DNA from: Pseudomonas songnenensis | GTDB lineage: Bacteria > Pseudomonadota > Gammaproteobacteria > Pseudomonadales > Pseudomonadaceae | NCBI RefSeq assembly: GCF_003696315.1 | Contig: NZ_RFFN01000005.1 | Span: 124,001-188,000 of the forward strand | Reading direction: 5' to 3' | DNA: 64,000 nucleotides | Shown here: positions 30,346 through 43,126 of the stretch, one piece after another | Layout of the letters: each line of letters begins with the position of its first letter | Numbering within the stretch: the first letter of the stretch is position 1 | The notes under the pieces: generated by a model | Database searches by the model: none | Told to the model about the DNA's origin: nothing | The model's input: the letters and a program-made list of their open reading frames with translations, nothing else | Translations under genes and position numbers: made by a program

Positions 30346-31568
30346 TGCTCGCCTTCCTGCGCAACGCACCCTCACCTTTGTTTGGCCGCCGCGGTGTGGA
30401 TCTGGATTTCCCGATGCTTGCCGGGTGCCTGGCGTTGCTTGGTCTGGGGCTGGTGATGATCACCTCGGCTTCCTCCGAGGTCGCCGCGGTCAATTCCGGT
30501 AGTCCGCTGTACCACATGATTCGTCACCTCATTTATGTGCTGCTCGGCCTTGGTGCCGGTGCCGCGATGCTGCTCGTCCCGCTTTCGGTCTGGCAGCGGC
30601 TGGACTGGATGCTGTTGCTGGCGGCATTCGGGCTGTTGATCCTGGTACTGCTACCGGGCATCGGTCGCGAGGTGAATGGTTCCATGCGCTGGATCGGCTT
30701 CGGCGCATTCAACGTGCAGCCGTCGGAGCTGGCCAAGGTATTCGTGGTGATCTACCTGGCCGGTTATCTGGTGCGTCGTCAGGAAGAAGTTCGTGAAAGC
30801 CTGTGGGGCTTCGCCAAGCCGTTCCTGGTACTCCTGCCGATGGCCTTTCTGCTGCTGATGGAACCTGACTTCGGCGCCACGGTGGTGATGATGGGCGCTG
30901 CGGTGGCCATGCTGTTTCTTGGTGGCGTCGGGATGATCCGCTTCAGTCTGCTGGTGATCGCGGCAGTCGGCGCGGTGGTAGTGCTGGTGCAGACCCAGGA
31001 ATACCGTCTGCAGCGCCTGATTACTTTCACCGACCCCTGGGCCGATCAATACGGTGCCGGCTATCAGCTGACCCAGGCGCTGATCGCCTTCGGGCGTGGC
31101 GAATGGTTCGGCGTCGGCCTCGGCAACAGCGTACAGAAGCAGTTCTACCTGCCCGAAGCGCACACCGACTTCGTCTTCTCGGTACTTGCCGAAGAGCTGG
31201 GCATGATCGGTGCGCTGGCGACCATCGCCCTGTTTGCCTTCGTCGGCGTGCGAGCCCTCTACATCGGCCTCTGGGCAGAGAAGGCTCGGCAGTTCTTCGC
31301 CGCCTATGTCGCCTGGGGCCTGGCGTTCCTCTGGCTCGGTCAGTTCCTGATCAACGTCGGGGTGAATGTCGGCCTGTTGCCGACCAAGGGCCTGACGCTG
31401 CCGTTCCTCAGTTATGGCGGCAGCTCGCTGGTGGTGACCTGCGCGAGCATGGCGCTGCTGCTGCGCATCGAGTGGGAAAGCCGCACCGTACTGGGCAGCG
31501 AGGACACCGAGTTCGACGAGTCCGACTTTGCCGAGCCCTCGGCCAAGGAGGTCGCTCATGGCCGCTAA
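30345..31568 (+). CDS. ftsW: Septal peptidoglycan glycosyltransferase FtsW
   Basis: 407 residues from MLAFLRNAP, whose ATG overlaps the murD stop; an open frame extends further upstream but inside murD. It is a SEDS polymerase with about ten membrane segments and a large periplasmic loop carrying the catalytic aspartate in the YLPEAHTDFVFSVLAEELG region. It polymerises lipid II at the septum with FtsI. It overlaps murG by 11 bases. Confidence 0.97.
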   Translation: MLAFLRNAPSPLFGRRGVDLDFPMLAGCLALLGLGLVMITSASSEVAAVNSGSPLYHMIRHLIYVLLGLGAGAAMLLVPLSVWQRLDWMLLLAAFGLLILVLLPGIGREVNGSMRWIGFGAFNVQPSELAKVFVVIYLAGYLVRRQEEVRESLWGFAKPFLVLLPMAFLLLMEPDFGATVVMMGAAVAMLFLGGVGMIRFSLLVIAAVGAVVVLVQTQEYRLQRLITFTDPWADQYGAGYQLTQALIAFGRGEWFGVGLGNSVQKQFYLPEAHTDFVFSVLAEELGMIGALATIALFAFVGVRALYIGLWAEKARQFFAAYVAWGLAFLWLGQFLINVGVNVGLLPTKGLTLPFLSYGGSSLVVTCASMALLLRIEWESRTVLGSEDTEFDESDFAEPSAKEVAHGR

Positions 31569-32620
31569 TGTGCTGATCATGGCCGGCGGTACCGGTGGGC
31601 ACGTGTTCCCAGCGCTGGCCTGCGCGCGCGAGTTCCAGGCGCGTGGCTATGCCGTGCATTGGCTCGGTACGCCGCGTGGCATCGAGAACGAACTGGTGCC
31701 TGCGGCCGGGTTGCCGTTGCACCTGATTCAGGTCAGTGGATTGCGCGGCAAAGGCCTGGCGTCGCTGATCAAGGCGCCGCTGCAGCTGGTCCGTTCGCTG
31801 TTCCAGGCGCGCCGCATCATCCGTGAGCTGCGTCCGGTGTGTGTGCTGGGCCTGGGCGGCTATGTCACCGGTCCGGGTGGGCTGGCGGCCAAACTGGCGG
31901 GCGTGCCGCTGGTGATTCACGAGCAGAACGCCGTGGCCGGCACTGCCAACCGCAGCCTTGCGCCGCTCTCCAGTCGCGTCTGCGAAGCCTTTCCGGATAC
32001 CTTCAAGGCCAGTGCCAAGCGCCGCACCACCGGCAACCCTGTACGTGAAGAGCTATTCCTGGAAACCCCGCGCGACACCCTTGTCGGTCGCCGACCCCGT
32101 CTGCTGGTGCTGGGCGGCAGCCTGGGTGCCGAACCGTTGAACAAGCTGTTGCCTGCCGCTTTGGCCCAACTGCCGTTGGAGCTGCGCCCGGACGTGTTCC
32201 ATCAGGCGGGCAAACAGCATGCCGAACTGACCATGCAGCGCTACGCCGAAGCTGCGGTCGAGGCCGAGGTCGCACCTTTCATCAAGGATATGGCGCGCGC
32301 CTATGCCTGGGCCGATCTGGTGATCTGCCGCGCCGGTGCGCTCACCGTGTGCGAGCTGGCCGCCGCTGGCCTGCCGTCGTTCCTGGTGCCGTTGCCCCAC
32401 GCGATCGACGATCACCAGACCCGCAATGCCGAATATCTGGCGAAGGAGGGCGCTGCCGTCCTTCTGCCGCAAGCCAAGACTGACGCGGCCACGCTCGCCG
32501 CTCAGCTGACCGAGGTAATGATGCAGCCGGAAAAACTCAAGGCCATGGGGGCCACTGCGCGCCGCCTGGCCCGGCCCGACGCCACCCGCAGCGTGGTCGA
32601 TATCTGCCTGGAGGTGGCCC

Positions 32621-32628
<8 letters not shown>
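31558..32628 (+). CDS. murG: UDP-GlcNAc:lipid I GlcNAc transferase MurG
   Basis: 356 residues from [20 protein letters not shown], with AAGGAGG upstream; ten upstream codons are open but lie within ftsW. The GT28 family N-terminal glycine-rich loop and HEQNAVAG are present, as is GAEPLNK in the second domain. It makes lipid II at the cytoplasmic face. It overlaps murC by 8 bases. Confidence 0.98.
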
Positions 32629-35019
<2,391 letters not shown>

Positions 35020-35022
35020 GCC

Positions 35023-35880
35023 ATGATCGCCACGCTGCGTCATTCGCAACCCGCAGGCGGCCGAGCTTCACGCAAGCCCGCGCAACGGGGTGCGAGCCGC
35101 CTGGTGCAACCGCAGCCGCTGTCGCAGCGCCTGCCGAAGCCGAACTTGGCCGGACTGAAGCGTTTCGTCTGGCCGGTACTGTTGGTCGGGTTGGCGGTCG
35201 GTCTGTATGAGCTGGGTGAGCGCCTGTTGCCCTACGCCGATCGGCCTATCGCCAAGGTCAGCGTGCAGGGCGAGCTGGGCTATGTCAGTCGTGAAGCGGT
35301 GCAGCAGCGCATCGCGCCTTTCGTCGAGCAGAGCTTCTTCAAGGTTGATCTGAACGGCATGCGTCACCAACTCGAACAGATGCCATGGATCGCCCATGTC
35401 GAAGTGCGTCGCGTCTGGCCGGACCAGGTAATGGTGCGTCTGGACGAGCAATTGCCGATCGCCCGTTGGGGCGGTGAAGCATTGCTTAACAATAAAGGAC
35501 AGGCTTTCGCGCCGGATGACCTGAGCCGATATGAACACTTGCCACATTTATATGGTCCGAAGCGGGCCCAGCAGCGGGTCATGCAGCAGTACCAGATGCT
35601 CAGCCAGATGCTGCGTCCGCTGGGGTTCTCCATCTCCCGTCTCGAGTTGCGTGAGCGCGGGAGCTGGTTTCTGACCACCAACCAGGGCATCGAGTTGCTG
35701 TTGGGCCGGGACCAGGTTGTAGAAAAAATGCGTCGTTTCACTGCCATCTATCAAAAGGCACTGGAGCAAGAAAGCGAGAAAATCGCACGGATCGATCTGC
35801 GCTACGCGAACGGCCTGGCCGTCGCCTGGCATGAGCCGGTCCCGACTGCGACGGATACGACCGTCGCTGCGAGGAATTGA
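35023..35880 (+). CDS. ftsQ: Cell division protein FtsQ
   Basis: 285 residues: basic cytoplasmic tail of about 45 residues, membrane segment (about 48-64), then a POTRA domain ([19 protein letters not shown]) and the beta domain. It recruits FtsL and FtsB to the divisome. It starts 3 bases after ddlB. Confidence 0.96.
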   Translation: MIATLRHSQPAGGRASRKPAQRGASRLVQPQPLSQRLPKPNLAGLKRFVWPVLLVGLAVGLYELGERLLPYADRPIAKVSVQGELGYVSREAVQQRIAPFVEQSFFKVDLNGMRHQLEQMPWIAHVEVRRVWPDQVMVRLDEQLPIARWGGEALLNNKGQAFAPDDLSRYEHLPHLYGPKRAQQRVMQQYQMLSQMLRPLGFSISRLELRERGSWFLTTNQGIELLLGRDQVVEKMRRFTAIYQKALEQESEKIARIDLRYANGLAVAWHEPVPTATDTTVAARN

Positions 35881-35883
35881 GGA

Positions 35884-37140
35884 ATGAAACACATGTCGAG
35901 CGTGCAAAGCGGCAAGATGATCGTCGGCCTGGACATTGGCACCTCCAAAGTAGTGGCGCTGGTGGGTGAAGTGACCGCGGACGGCGAGCTGGAGATCGTG
36001 GGTATCGGTACCCACCCTTCACGCGGCCTGAAGAAGGGCGTGGTGGTCAATATCGAGTCCACCGTCCAGTCGATCCAGCGCGCTATCGAAGAAGCCCAGC
36101 TCATGGCTGGCTGCCGTATCCATTCGGCCTTTGTCGGTCTGGCCGGTAACCATATCCGCAGCCTGAACTCCCACGGCATCGTGGCAATCCGTGATCGCGA
36201 GGTCAGCACCGCCGACCTGGAGCGCGTACTCGATGCCGCCCAGGCCGTGGCAATCCCCGCCGACCAGCGTGTGCTGCACACGTTGCCGCAGGATTATGTG
36301 ATCGACAATCAGGAAGGTGTGCGTGAGCCTCTTGGCATGTCCGGCGTGCGTCTGGAAGCCAAGGTCCACGTGGTCACCTGCGCTGTGAATGCCGCGCAGA
36401 ATGTCGAGAAGTGCGTACGTCGCTGCGGTCTCGAGGTTGACGACATCATCCTCGAACAGTTGGCCTCGGCCCATGCCGTGCTGACCGATGACGAGAAGGA
36501 GCTGGGTGTCTGCCTGGTGGATATCGGCGGTGGCACCACCGACATCTGCATCTTCACCGAAGGCGCGATCCGCCACACCGCGGTCATCCCGATTGCTGGC
36601 GACCAGGTCACCAATGACATCGCCATGGCTCTGCGTACACCGACGCAGTATGCCGAGGAGATCAAGATTCGCTATGCTTGCGCGCTTGCCAAACTGGCCG
36701 GCGCGGGCGAGACCATCAAGGTCCCCAGCGTTGGCGATCGCCCGCCGCGCGAACTCTCGCGGCAGGCTCTGGCAGAGGTGGTCGAGCCGCGTTATGACGA
36801 ACTCTTCACCCTGATCCAGGCCGAACTGCGGCGCAGTGGTTATGAGGATCTGGTCCCGGCCGGGATCGTTCTCACAGGCGGTACAGCGAAGATGGAAGGA
36901 GCCGTCGACCTGGCCGAGGAAATCTTTCACATGCCGGTGCGCCTTGGCGTGCCGCACAGCGTCAAGGGACTGAGCGACGTAGTACGTAATCCAATCTATT
37001 CGACCGGCGTGGGCCTGTTGCTGTACGGACTGCACAAGCAGGCCGACGGCATTCCCGTGCCCGGTATCGGCAGTTTCGCCGAAGAATCAAAGACGTCTGT
37101 TCTGGATCGGCTCAAAGGCTGGATCCAGGGCAATTTTTAA
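35884..37140 (+). CDS. ftsA: Cell division protein FtsA
   Basis: 418 residues, actin-like ATPase that ties FtsZ to the membrane. GLDIGTSKVVALVGE lies near the N terminus, VDIGGGTTDICIF is in the second nucleotide motif, and the C-terminal amphipathic helix ends LKGWIQGNF. Two starts are possible: ATG 35884, or ATG 35893 (MSSVQSGKM), which matches Pseudomonas FtsA better; each has an AGGA 8-9 bases upstream. Confidence 0.96.
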   Translation: MKHMSSVQSGKMIVGLDIGTSKVVALVGEVTADGELEIVGIGTHPSRGLKKGVVVNIESTVQSIQRAIEEAQLMAGCRIHSAFVGLAGNHIRSLNSHGIVAIRDREVSTADLERVLDAAQAVAIPADQRVLHTLPQDYVIDNQEGVREPLGMSGVRLEAKVHVVTCAVNAAQNVEKCVRRCGLEVDDIILEQLASAHAVLTDDEKELGVCLVDIGGGTTDICIFTEGAIRHTAVIPIAGDQVTNDIAMALRTPTQYAEEIKIRYACALAKLAGAGETIKVPSVGDRPPRELSRQALAEVVEPRYDELFTLIQAELRRSGYEDLVPAGIVLTGGTAKMEGAVDLAEEIFHMPVRLGVPHSVKGLSDVVRNPIYSTGVGLLLYGLHKQADGIPVPGIGSFAEESKTSVLDRLKGWIQGNF

Positions 37141-37188
37141 GCAGTGCGCTGTAAAACCAAAACTAGAAAGCTGGAAGGAGAGAGGGAA

Positions 37189-38379
37189 ATGTTCGAACTC
37201 GTAGATCATACCCCGCAAAGTGCAGTCATCAAGGTCATCGGTGTCGGTGGCGGTGGCGGCAATGCCGTGAACCATATGGTTCGCAATAATGTTGAAGGCG
37301 TCGAATTCATCTGCGCCAACACCGATGCTCAGGCGCTGAAGAAGGTCGAAGCACGCACCGTGCTGCAGCTCGGCTCCGCCATCACCAAGGGCCTCGGCGC
37401 TGGTACCAACCCTGACATCGGCCGCCAGGCCGCGATGGAAGACCGTGAGCGCATCGCCGAAGTGCTGGAAGGCGCTGACATGGTGTTCATCACCACCGGC
37501 ATGGGCGGCGGTACCGGTACCGGCGCTGCTCCGATCATCGCTTCGGTCGCCAAGGAAATGGGCATCCTGACCGTGGCCGTGGTTACCCGTCCGTTCCCCT
37601 TCGAGGGCCGCCGTCGCATGCAGGTTGCCGATGAAGGCATCCGTGCGCTGTCCGAGTGTGTCGACTCGCTGATCACGATCCCCAACGAAAAGCTGCTGAC
37701 CATTCTCGGCAAGGATGCCAGCCTGCTGGCCGCCTTTGCCAAGGCGGACGACGTGCTGGCCGGCGCCGTGCGCGGCATCTCCGACATCATGCAGCGCCCG
37801 GGCCTGATGAACGTCGACTTCGCCGACGTGAAGACCGTCATGGGTGAAATGGGCATGGCGATGATGGGCACCGGCTGCTCCACCGGCCCGAACCGTGCTC
37901 GCGAGGCCACCGAAGCGGCCATCCGCAACCCGTTGCTGGAAGACGTCAACCTGCAGGGTGCACGTGGCATTCTGGTCAACATCACGGCTGGTCTGGACCT
38001 GTCGCTGGGCGAATACGCTGCAGTGGGTGAAATCATCGAAGCCTTCGCGTCCGATGAAGCCACCGTCAAGGTCGGTGCTGTCATCGATCCGGATATGGCC
38101 GATGAGCTGCATGTCACCGTCGTTGCCACCGGTCTTGGTCCGCGCAACGAGAAGCCGGTCAAGGTCGTCGACAATACCGTGCAGACCACCGTTGCTGCTT
38201 CCGCCGCCGCTCCGGCTCCGCGTCAGCACGAGCAGGCCGCAGTGAACTATCGGGACCTCGAGCGCCCGACCGTCATGCGTAATCAGGCACATGCAGCGGC
38301 CACTGCAGCCAAGCTGAACCCTCAGGAAGATCTGGATTATCTGGATATTCCTGCGTTTCTGCGTCGTCAGGCCGATTGA
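37189..38379 (+). CDS. ftsZ: Cell division GTPase FtsZ
   Basis: 396 residues from MFELVDHTPQSAVIKVIGVG, with strong AAGGAGAGAGGG upstream. The tubulin signature GGGTGTGAAP lies near residues 104-113. A variable linker precedes the conserved C-terminal peptide LDYLDIPAFLRRQAD that binds FtsA and ZipA. It forms the cytokinetic ring. Confidence 0.99.
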   Translation: MFELVDHTPQSAVIKVIGVGGGGGNAVNHMVRNNVEGVEFICANTDAQALKKVEARTVLQLGSAITKGLGAGTNPDIGRQAAMEDRERIAEVLEGADMVFITTGMGGGTGTGAAPIIASVAKEMGILTVAVVTRPFPFEGRRRMQVADEGIRALSECVDSLITIPNEKLLTILGKDASLLAAFAKADDVLAGAVRGISDIMQRPGLMNVDFADVKTVMGEMGMAMMGTGCSTGPNRAREATEAAIRNPLLEDVNLQGARGILVNITAGLDLSLGEYAAVGEIIEAFASDEATVKVGAVIDPDMADELHVTVVATGLGPRNEKPVKVVDNTVQTTVAASAAAPAPRQHEQAAVNYRDLERPTVMRNQAHAAATAAKLNPQEDLDYLDIPAFLRRQAD

Positions 38380-38410
38380 TTGAAGTTATCAGGAGTATTG
38401 GTGTGATTGG

Positions 38411-38439
38411 TGTTCAGCAAAGTGGGCTTCTGCTATTAT
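38411..38439 (+). promoter_or_regulatory. Candidate lpxC promoter (extended -10)
   Basis: TGCTATTAT is an extended -10 element, with TGTTCA 17 bases upstream of TATTAT as a weak -35. It sits in the 115-base ftsZ-lpxC gap, so lpxC can be expressed apart from the division genes. Confidence 0.5.
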
Positions 38440-38455
38440 CGCCCTCAATTGTTGA

Positions 38456-39406
<951 letters not shown>

Positions 39407-39430
39407 GCTGTACCTCTCTTCCTAAAGTTT

Positions 39431-39458
39431 AAGGCCACCCTCGGGTGGCCTTTTTTTT
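39431..39458 (+). terminator. Intrinsic terminator after lpxC
   Basis: Stem AAGGCCACCC/GGGTGGCCTT with a short TC loop and a run of eight T. It ends the mraZ-lpxC transcription region. Confidence 0.92.
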
Positions 39459-39522
39459 CCAATCGCCGAGCCGTTGCTGGTGGGGCGTGTAACGTCCAGG
39501 TCGGAAGGCTGCTCAGGCTCCG

Positions 39523-40056
39523 TCAGTTCATGCCGTCCAGCAGGCCTGCCAGATCGTCGGCGTGCTCTTCTTCCTGAGCGAGGATGTCCTCGAAGATGCG
39601 CCGGGTCGTCGGGTCCTTATCACCGATGTACTGCACGATCTCCCGGTAGCTGTCGATTGCGATGCGCTCGGCGACCAGGTTCTCGAAAACCATGTCACGC
39701 AGGCCGTTGCCTTCGGCGTATTGGGCGTGTGAACGCTCGGTGAGGCTGTCGGGATTAAAATCGGGCTCGCCACCGAGCTGGACGATACGCTCGGCGAGCC
39801 GGTCTGCGTGTTCCTGCTCCTCGTTGGCGTGCTCGAGAAATTCGGCGGCAGCTGCGCTGGATTTCAACCCTGTGGCCATGTAGTAGTGGCGCTTGTAGCG
39901 CAGGTAGCAGACCAGCTCTGTCGCCAGTGCTTCGTTGAGCAGATTGATCACGACTTCGCGGTCGGCCGAATAGCTCTCGGTGACGGCGCCATTCTCGACA
40001 TGTTGGCGGGCCCGTTCACGCAGGCTCTGTTTGTCGCTCAGTTGTACATAACTCAT
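39523..40056 (-). CDS. Ferritin-like / bacterioferritin-type di-iron protein
   Basis: 177 residues from MSYVQLSDKQSL; this ATG has AGGAGA at correct spacing, whereas upstream in-frame starts do not. It is a four-helix bundle with a full di-iron set: Glu in NEALATELVCYL, ExxH in NEEQEHADRL, Glu in ENLVAERIAID and ExxH in AQEEEHADDL. Iron oxidation or storage, or protection from peroxide, is expected in the cytosol. It lacks an obvious heme-binding methionine of bacterioferritin. Confidence 0.88.
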   Translation of the reverse strand: MSYVQLSDKQSLRERARQHVENGAVTESYSADREVVINLLNEALATELVCYLRYKRHYYMATGLKSSAAAAEFLEHANEEQEHADRLAERIVQLGGEPDFNPDSLTERSHAQYAEGNGLRDMVFENLVAERIAIDSYREIVQYIGDKDPTTRRIFEDILAQEEEHADDLAGLLDGMN

Positions 40057-40135
40057 CGCCATCTCCTGGTCTGGTTTGACCGCTGTCACGGTTCATCACG
40101 GTTCGCCAATTGAGATCGGGATGCTGGCAAAAAGT

Positions 40136-40273
40136 TTAGCCGGCGACGTCTTCCGGCGGTGGAGGCTCCGGCTCGGATTGGTCGGGGGCGGGGTCGTCGA
40201 TCGGCACCGGGTTGTCCGGGTCCTCGCGCTTGGGATTGCTGGGCGACGGCGGCAGAGGCTGTTGATTGGTCAT
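40136..40273 (-). CDS. Small proline-rich acidic protein (45 residues)
   Basis: ATG at 40273, TAA at 40136-40138, 46 codons. It begins MTNQQPLPPSPSNPKRED and continues with acidic and proline-rich residues to EDVAG. About a third of the residues are proline, so it must be disordered. It begins 9 bases after the stop of the 40283-40681 gene, on the same strand, so the two look like an operon. The upstream Shine-Dalgarno is weak (GAGATG). No function can be proposed; a real gene is supported by position and by the clean frame. Confidence 0.5.
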   Translation of the reverse strand: MTNQQPLPPSPSNPKREDPDNPVPIDDPAPDQSEPEPPPPEDVAG

Positions 40274-40282
40274 GGTTGCATC

Positions 40283-40681
40283 TCAGCTGAGGGCCTTCAG
40301 CAGTTCGTCCTTGCGCATCTTCGAACGGCCGCGAATGTCCCGCTCGCGGGCCTTGTCCATCAGCTGGTCGCGGGTCATCTCGGCAAGGCTTGTACTGGAC
40401 GACTTCGCGCCGCGTGCCGAGCTCTTGTTGGGCGACTTTCCCTGGCGCGTATCAGCAGCACGATGAGCCGAGTCCCTGCGGTCGGCGCGTTTGGCGGTTT
40501 CGCTCTTGCTTTTGCCAGAGCCGCCTTTGCGTTCGCCGCCACCGGATTGTTTGTTGACGGTGGCCCAGGCGCGTGCTTCGGCCTCTTGCTCGGGTACGCC
40601 ACGTTCCTCGTAGCTTTCCTCGATGTGCTCGGCCTTGCGCTGTTGTTTGTCGGTGTACTTGGTTTTGTCCCCACGTGGCAT
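40283..40681 (-). CDS. ChaB-like N-terminal / Rho-N C-terminal basic protein
   Basis: 132 residues from MPRGDKTKYTDKQQRKAEHI, with GAGGAG upstream. Upstream in-frame residues lack a ribosome site. The first 55 residues resemble a ChaB-like or plasmid-stabilisation segment (HIEESYEERGVPEQEAEARAW). A Lys/Ser/Gly-rich linker follows, and the last 35 residues (LAEMTRDQLMDKARERDIRG) form a Rho N-terminal (SAP-like) helix pair. DNA or RNA binding in stress is plausible. The function is unknown. Confidence 0.8.
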   Translation of the reverse strand: MPRGDKTKYTDKQQRKAEHIEESYEERGVPEQEAEARAWATVNKQSGGGERKGGSGKSKSETAKRADRRDSAHRAADTRQGKSPNKSSARGAKSSSTSLAEMTRDQLMDKARERDIRGRSKMRKDELLKALS

Positions 40682-40740
40682 GGCGGTCTCCTCTTTAGCG
40701 GACGCGGAACGCTGGTTCGCTCGTGCCACCGACTTGGTCG

Positions 40741-41082
40741 TCAGCGGCGAAGATTGCGCTGGTTTTCTTCGAGCTGCCTGCAGGTCAGGAACCCCTGGCC
40801 GTCCACCCGCCCTGTTCCATCGAAGCTGACGTAGTAGGGCTGTTGCTTGCCGTCACGATTGAGAATGTAGTCGTGGCACAGGCCGGGTACCACGGATCGT
40901 CCACTGGTCCTGGAGGGTTCGCCGCCGATGGTCAGTACCCGCGCCTGGGACATGCCGTTTTCCACATCGCGAACCAGAGGTTCATCTCGGAACGTGATCC
41001 GGTCCACCGGGTTCTGCACATTGCCGGAGCAGCCGACGAGCAACAGCGTGGGAACGATGGCGTAGATGGTGCGATTGAGCAT
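40741..41082 (-). CDS. osmE: Osmotically inducible lipoprotein OsmE
   Basis: 113 residues from MLNRTIYAIVPTLLLVGCSG, with lipobox Cys18 and GAGGG upstream. It has the OsmE/SmpA (BamE-like) fold: VRDVENGMSQARVLTIGGEP and CHDYILNRDGKQQPYYVSFD. It is an envelope lipoprotein induced by osmotic or stationary stress in E. coli. Eleven extra codons are open upstream without a better start. Confidence 0.9.
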   Translation of the reverse strand: MLNRTIYAIVPTLLLVGCSGNVQNPVDRITFRDEPLVRDVENGMSQARVLTIGGEPSRTSGRSVVPGLCHDYILNRDGKQQPYYVSFDGTGRVDGQGFLTCRQLEENQRNLRR

Positions 41083-41202
41083 TTGGAAGCCCTCGTAAAC
41101 GGATAGACGTACCATTTATGGCCACATGGCGGCCGGCAAGGTTCAATCCCATACAGGTTGAGCGTCATCAGGCCGGCCAGCTGGCGCAAAAGGGTCGTCA
41201 GT

Positions 41203-42516
41203 TCACTGCTCAGCCGGGCGTATGCGCCAGATTACGTTGCCCACGTCGTCTGCAATCAACAATGCGCCTGTCCGGTCAACTGCAACCCCAACCGGCCTGC
41301 CCAGTGCCTCGCCCGCTTCGTTGACGAAGCCGGTCAGCACATCTTCTGCCTGACCGTCCGGCATACCGTTGCGGAAGGGGACGAAGACCACCTTGTAGCC
41401 GCTGCGCGGTCTGCGGTTCCAGGAGCCATGCTGACCGACGAATGCGCCATTTCTGTAATGCTGCGGTAGCAAGCTACCCTCATAGAACGCCAGGCCGAGC
41501 GAAGCGGTGTGTGCACCGAGGGCATAGTCCGGTACGAGTGCGCGCTCGACCAGGTCCGGACGCTGAGGTCTCACGCGCGTGTCGATGTGCTGGCCGAAGT
41601 AGCTGTACGGCCAGCCATAAAACCCGCCGTCCTGGACCGATGTCATGTAGTCCGGCACCAGGTCGCTGCCGATCTCGTCGCGCTCATTGACGGTGGTCCA
41701 CAGCGAGCCGCTCTCCGGTTGCCAGGCCAGGCCGTTGGGATTGCGCAGACCGGATGCGAACAGACGCATCGTTTTGCGTTGCGGGTCGACCTCCAGAATT
41801 GCCGCGCGGTTTTCTTCGGCCTGCATGCCGTTTTCGGCTACGTTGCTGTTCGAACCACTGGTGACGTACAGCCGCGAACCGTCCGGGCTGGCGACAACGT
41901 TCTTGGTCCAGTGGTGATTGATCGGCCCGGCAGGCAGATCCACCACTTTCTCGCCATGGGTGGTGATGCGGGTTGCGCCTTGCTCATACGGGAAGCGAAG
42001 GAGCGCATCGGTATTGGCTACGTAGAAATCGTTGCCAACCAGCGCCATGCCGAAAGGGGAGTTGAGGTTTTCCAGAAAGACGCTGCGCTGCTCCGGTACG
42101 CCGTCGCCATCGCTATCACGCAACAGGGTGATGCGGTTGGCGCTGGGGCCGCCTGAGCCGGCGCGAGCCATGATTTTTTTGGCGATCCAGCCGCGCAGGC
42201 CCTGGCTCTGTTCCTTGGGTGGCGCGTCGCTTTCGGCGACCAGCACATCTCCATTGGGCAGGACATGAATCCAGCGTGGATGATCCAGGCCGCTGGCGAA
42301 GGCGTCCACACGCAGGCCCGGCGCTGCTTTTGGCTTGCCGCCCGGCGGCCAGCCTTTGGCCGGGGCGATGTGTACTGTCGGCAACAGGGTTCGGTTCGGC
42401 TCAGGCAGTGTCGGCGCAGGGCCATAGCCTGATTCCACCGGGAGCTTTGCGGTTTCGCTGCAACCGGTCAGAGCAAGCAAACCGAAACCGAAACAGAGAG
42501 TCAGAGCGCTGCGCAT
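41203..42516 (-). CDS. Sorbosone dehydrogenase-like (PQQ/glucose dehydrogenase fold) lipoprotein
   Basis: 437 residues. Lipobox LTGCS has Cys19. The rest is a six-bladed beta-propeller of the soluble glucose/sorbosone dehydrogenase group: [73 protein letters not shown] and [13 protein letters not shown]. Oxidation of a sugar or related alcohol in the periplasm is likely, but no PQQ genes are in the window and the substrate is unknown. Confidence 0.85.
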   Translation of the reverse strand: MRSALTLCFGFGLLALTGCSETAKLPVESGYGPAPTLPEPNRTLLPTVHIAPAKGWPPGGKPKAAPGLRVDAFASGLDHPRWIHVLPNGDVLVAESDAPPKEQSQGLRGWIAKKIMARAGSGGPSANRITLLRDSDGDGVPEQRSVFLENLNSPFGMALVGNDFYVANTDALLRFPYEQGATRITTHGEKVVDLPAGPINHHWTKNVVASPDGSRLYVTSGSNSNVAENGMQAEENRAAILEVDPQRKTMRLFASGLRNPNGLAWQPESGSLWTTVNERDEIGSDLVPDYMTSVQDGGFYGWPYSYFGQHIDTRVRPQRPDLVERALVPDYALGAHTASLGLAFYEGSLLPQHYRNGAFVGQHGSWNRRPRSGYKVVFVPFRNGMPDGQAEDVLTGFVNEAGEALGRPVGVAVDRTGALLIADDVGNVIWRIRPAEQ

Positions 42517-42548
42517 GTTTTCTCCCGAGATGATCGATCCGTAGTTCG

Positions 42549-43067
42549 CTATGGCGAGCGGCTGGCCTGGCGGCGCTTGCGTGCGGCGCGCAGTGCCGTG
42601 TGACGCTCCAGACGTGGCATCAGGACGAAGATGGCCAGCGCGAGCAGCGTGCTCAGTACTGCGGTGGTTTCGTGCCCAAGGCCGACGGCCACACCGATCG
42701 CAGCAGTCAGCCAGATGCCGGCGGCAGTGGTCAGCCCCTTGACGTCCTCCGCGGTGTTGCCCTTGAGGATAGTCCCAGCGCCGAGAAAACCGATGCCGGT
42801 CACCAGGCCTTGAATCACCCGGGAAATGTCTTCCGGGGTCATGCCGGCCTGCACCGGCACCAGCACGAACAGGGCGGCGCCGAGTGCCACCAGCATGTGG
42901 GTACGCAGGCCAGCTGCCTTGCGGCGGCGTTCGCGCTCATAACCGAGCAAGCCGCCCAGAATCGCTGCGATCAGCAGGCGGCTACTGACCCGCGTCGCGT
43001 CTTCCAGATCAGTGATGTCGGAAAACTCCGAGGCGACGGTGCTGGAAATGATCGCCCACCACTCCAT
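42549..43067 (-). CDS. MgtC/SapB-family membrane protein
   Basis: 172 residues from [20 protein letters not shown], with GGAG upstream. The frame stays open upstream but codon use there is not protein-like. MgtC signatures: [22 protein letters not shown] and [16 protein letters not shown], with about four or five membrane helices. The C-terminal ACT-like domain of Salmonella MgtC is absent, so it is a short SapB-type member. The family is linked to growth in low magnesium and to control of ATP synthase. Confidence 0.88.
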   Translation of the reverse strand: MEWWAIISSTVASEFSDITDLEDATRVSSRLLIAAILGGLLGYERERRRKAAGLRTHMLVALGAALFVLVPVQAGMTPEDISRVIQGLVTGIGFLGAGTILKGNTAEDVKGLTTAAGIWLTAAIGVAVGLGHETTAVLSTLLALAIFVLMPRLERHTALRAARKRRQASRSP

Positions 43068-43126
43068 GTTGTTCTCCAGGCTGGATCGGTTCCTGATTTG
43101 GAGTGGTTGTGGGCAGCCGGGGTTCG

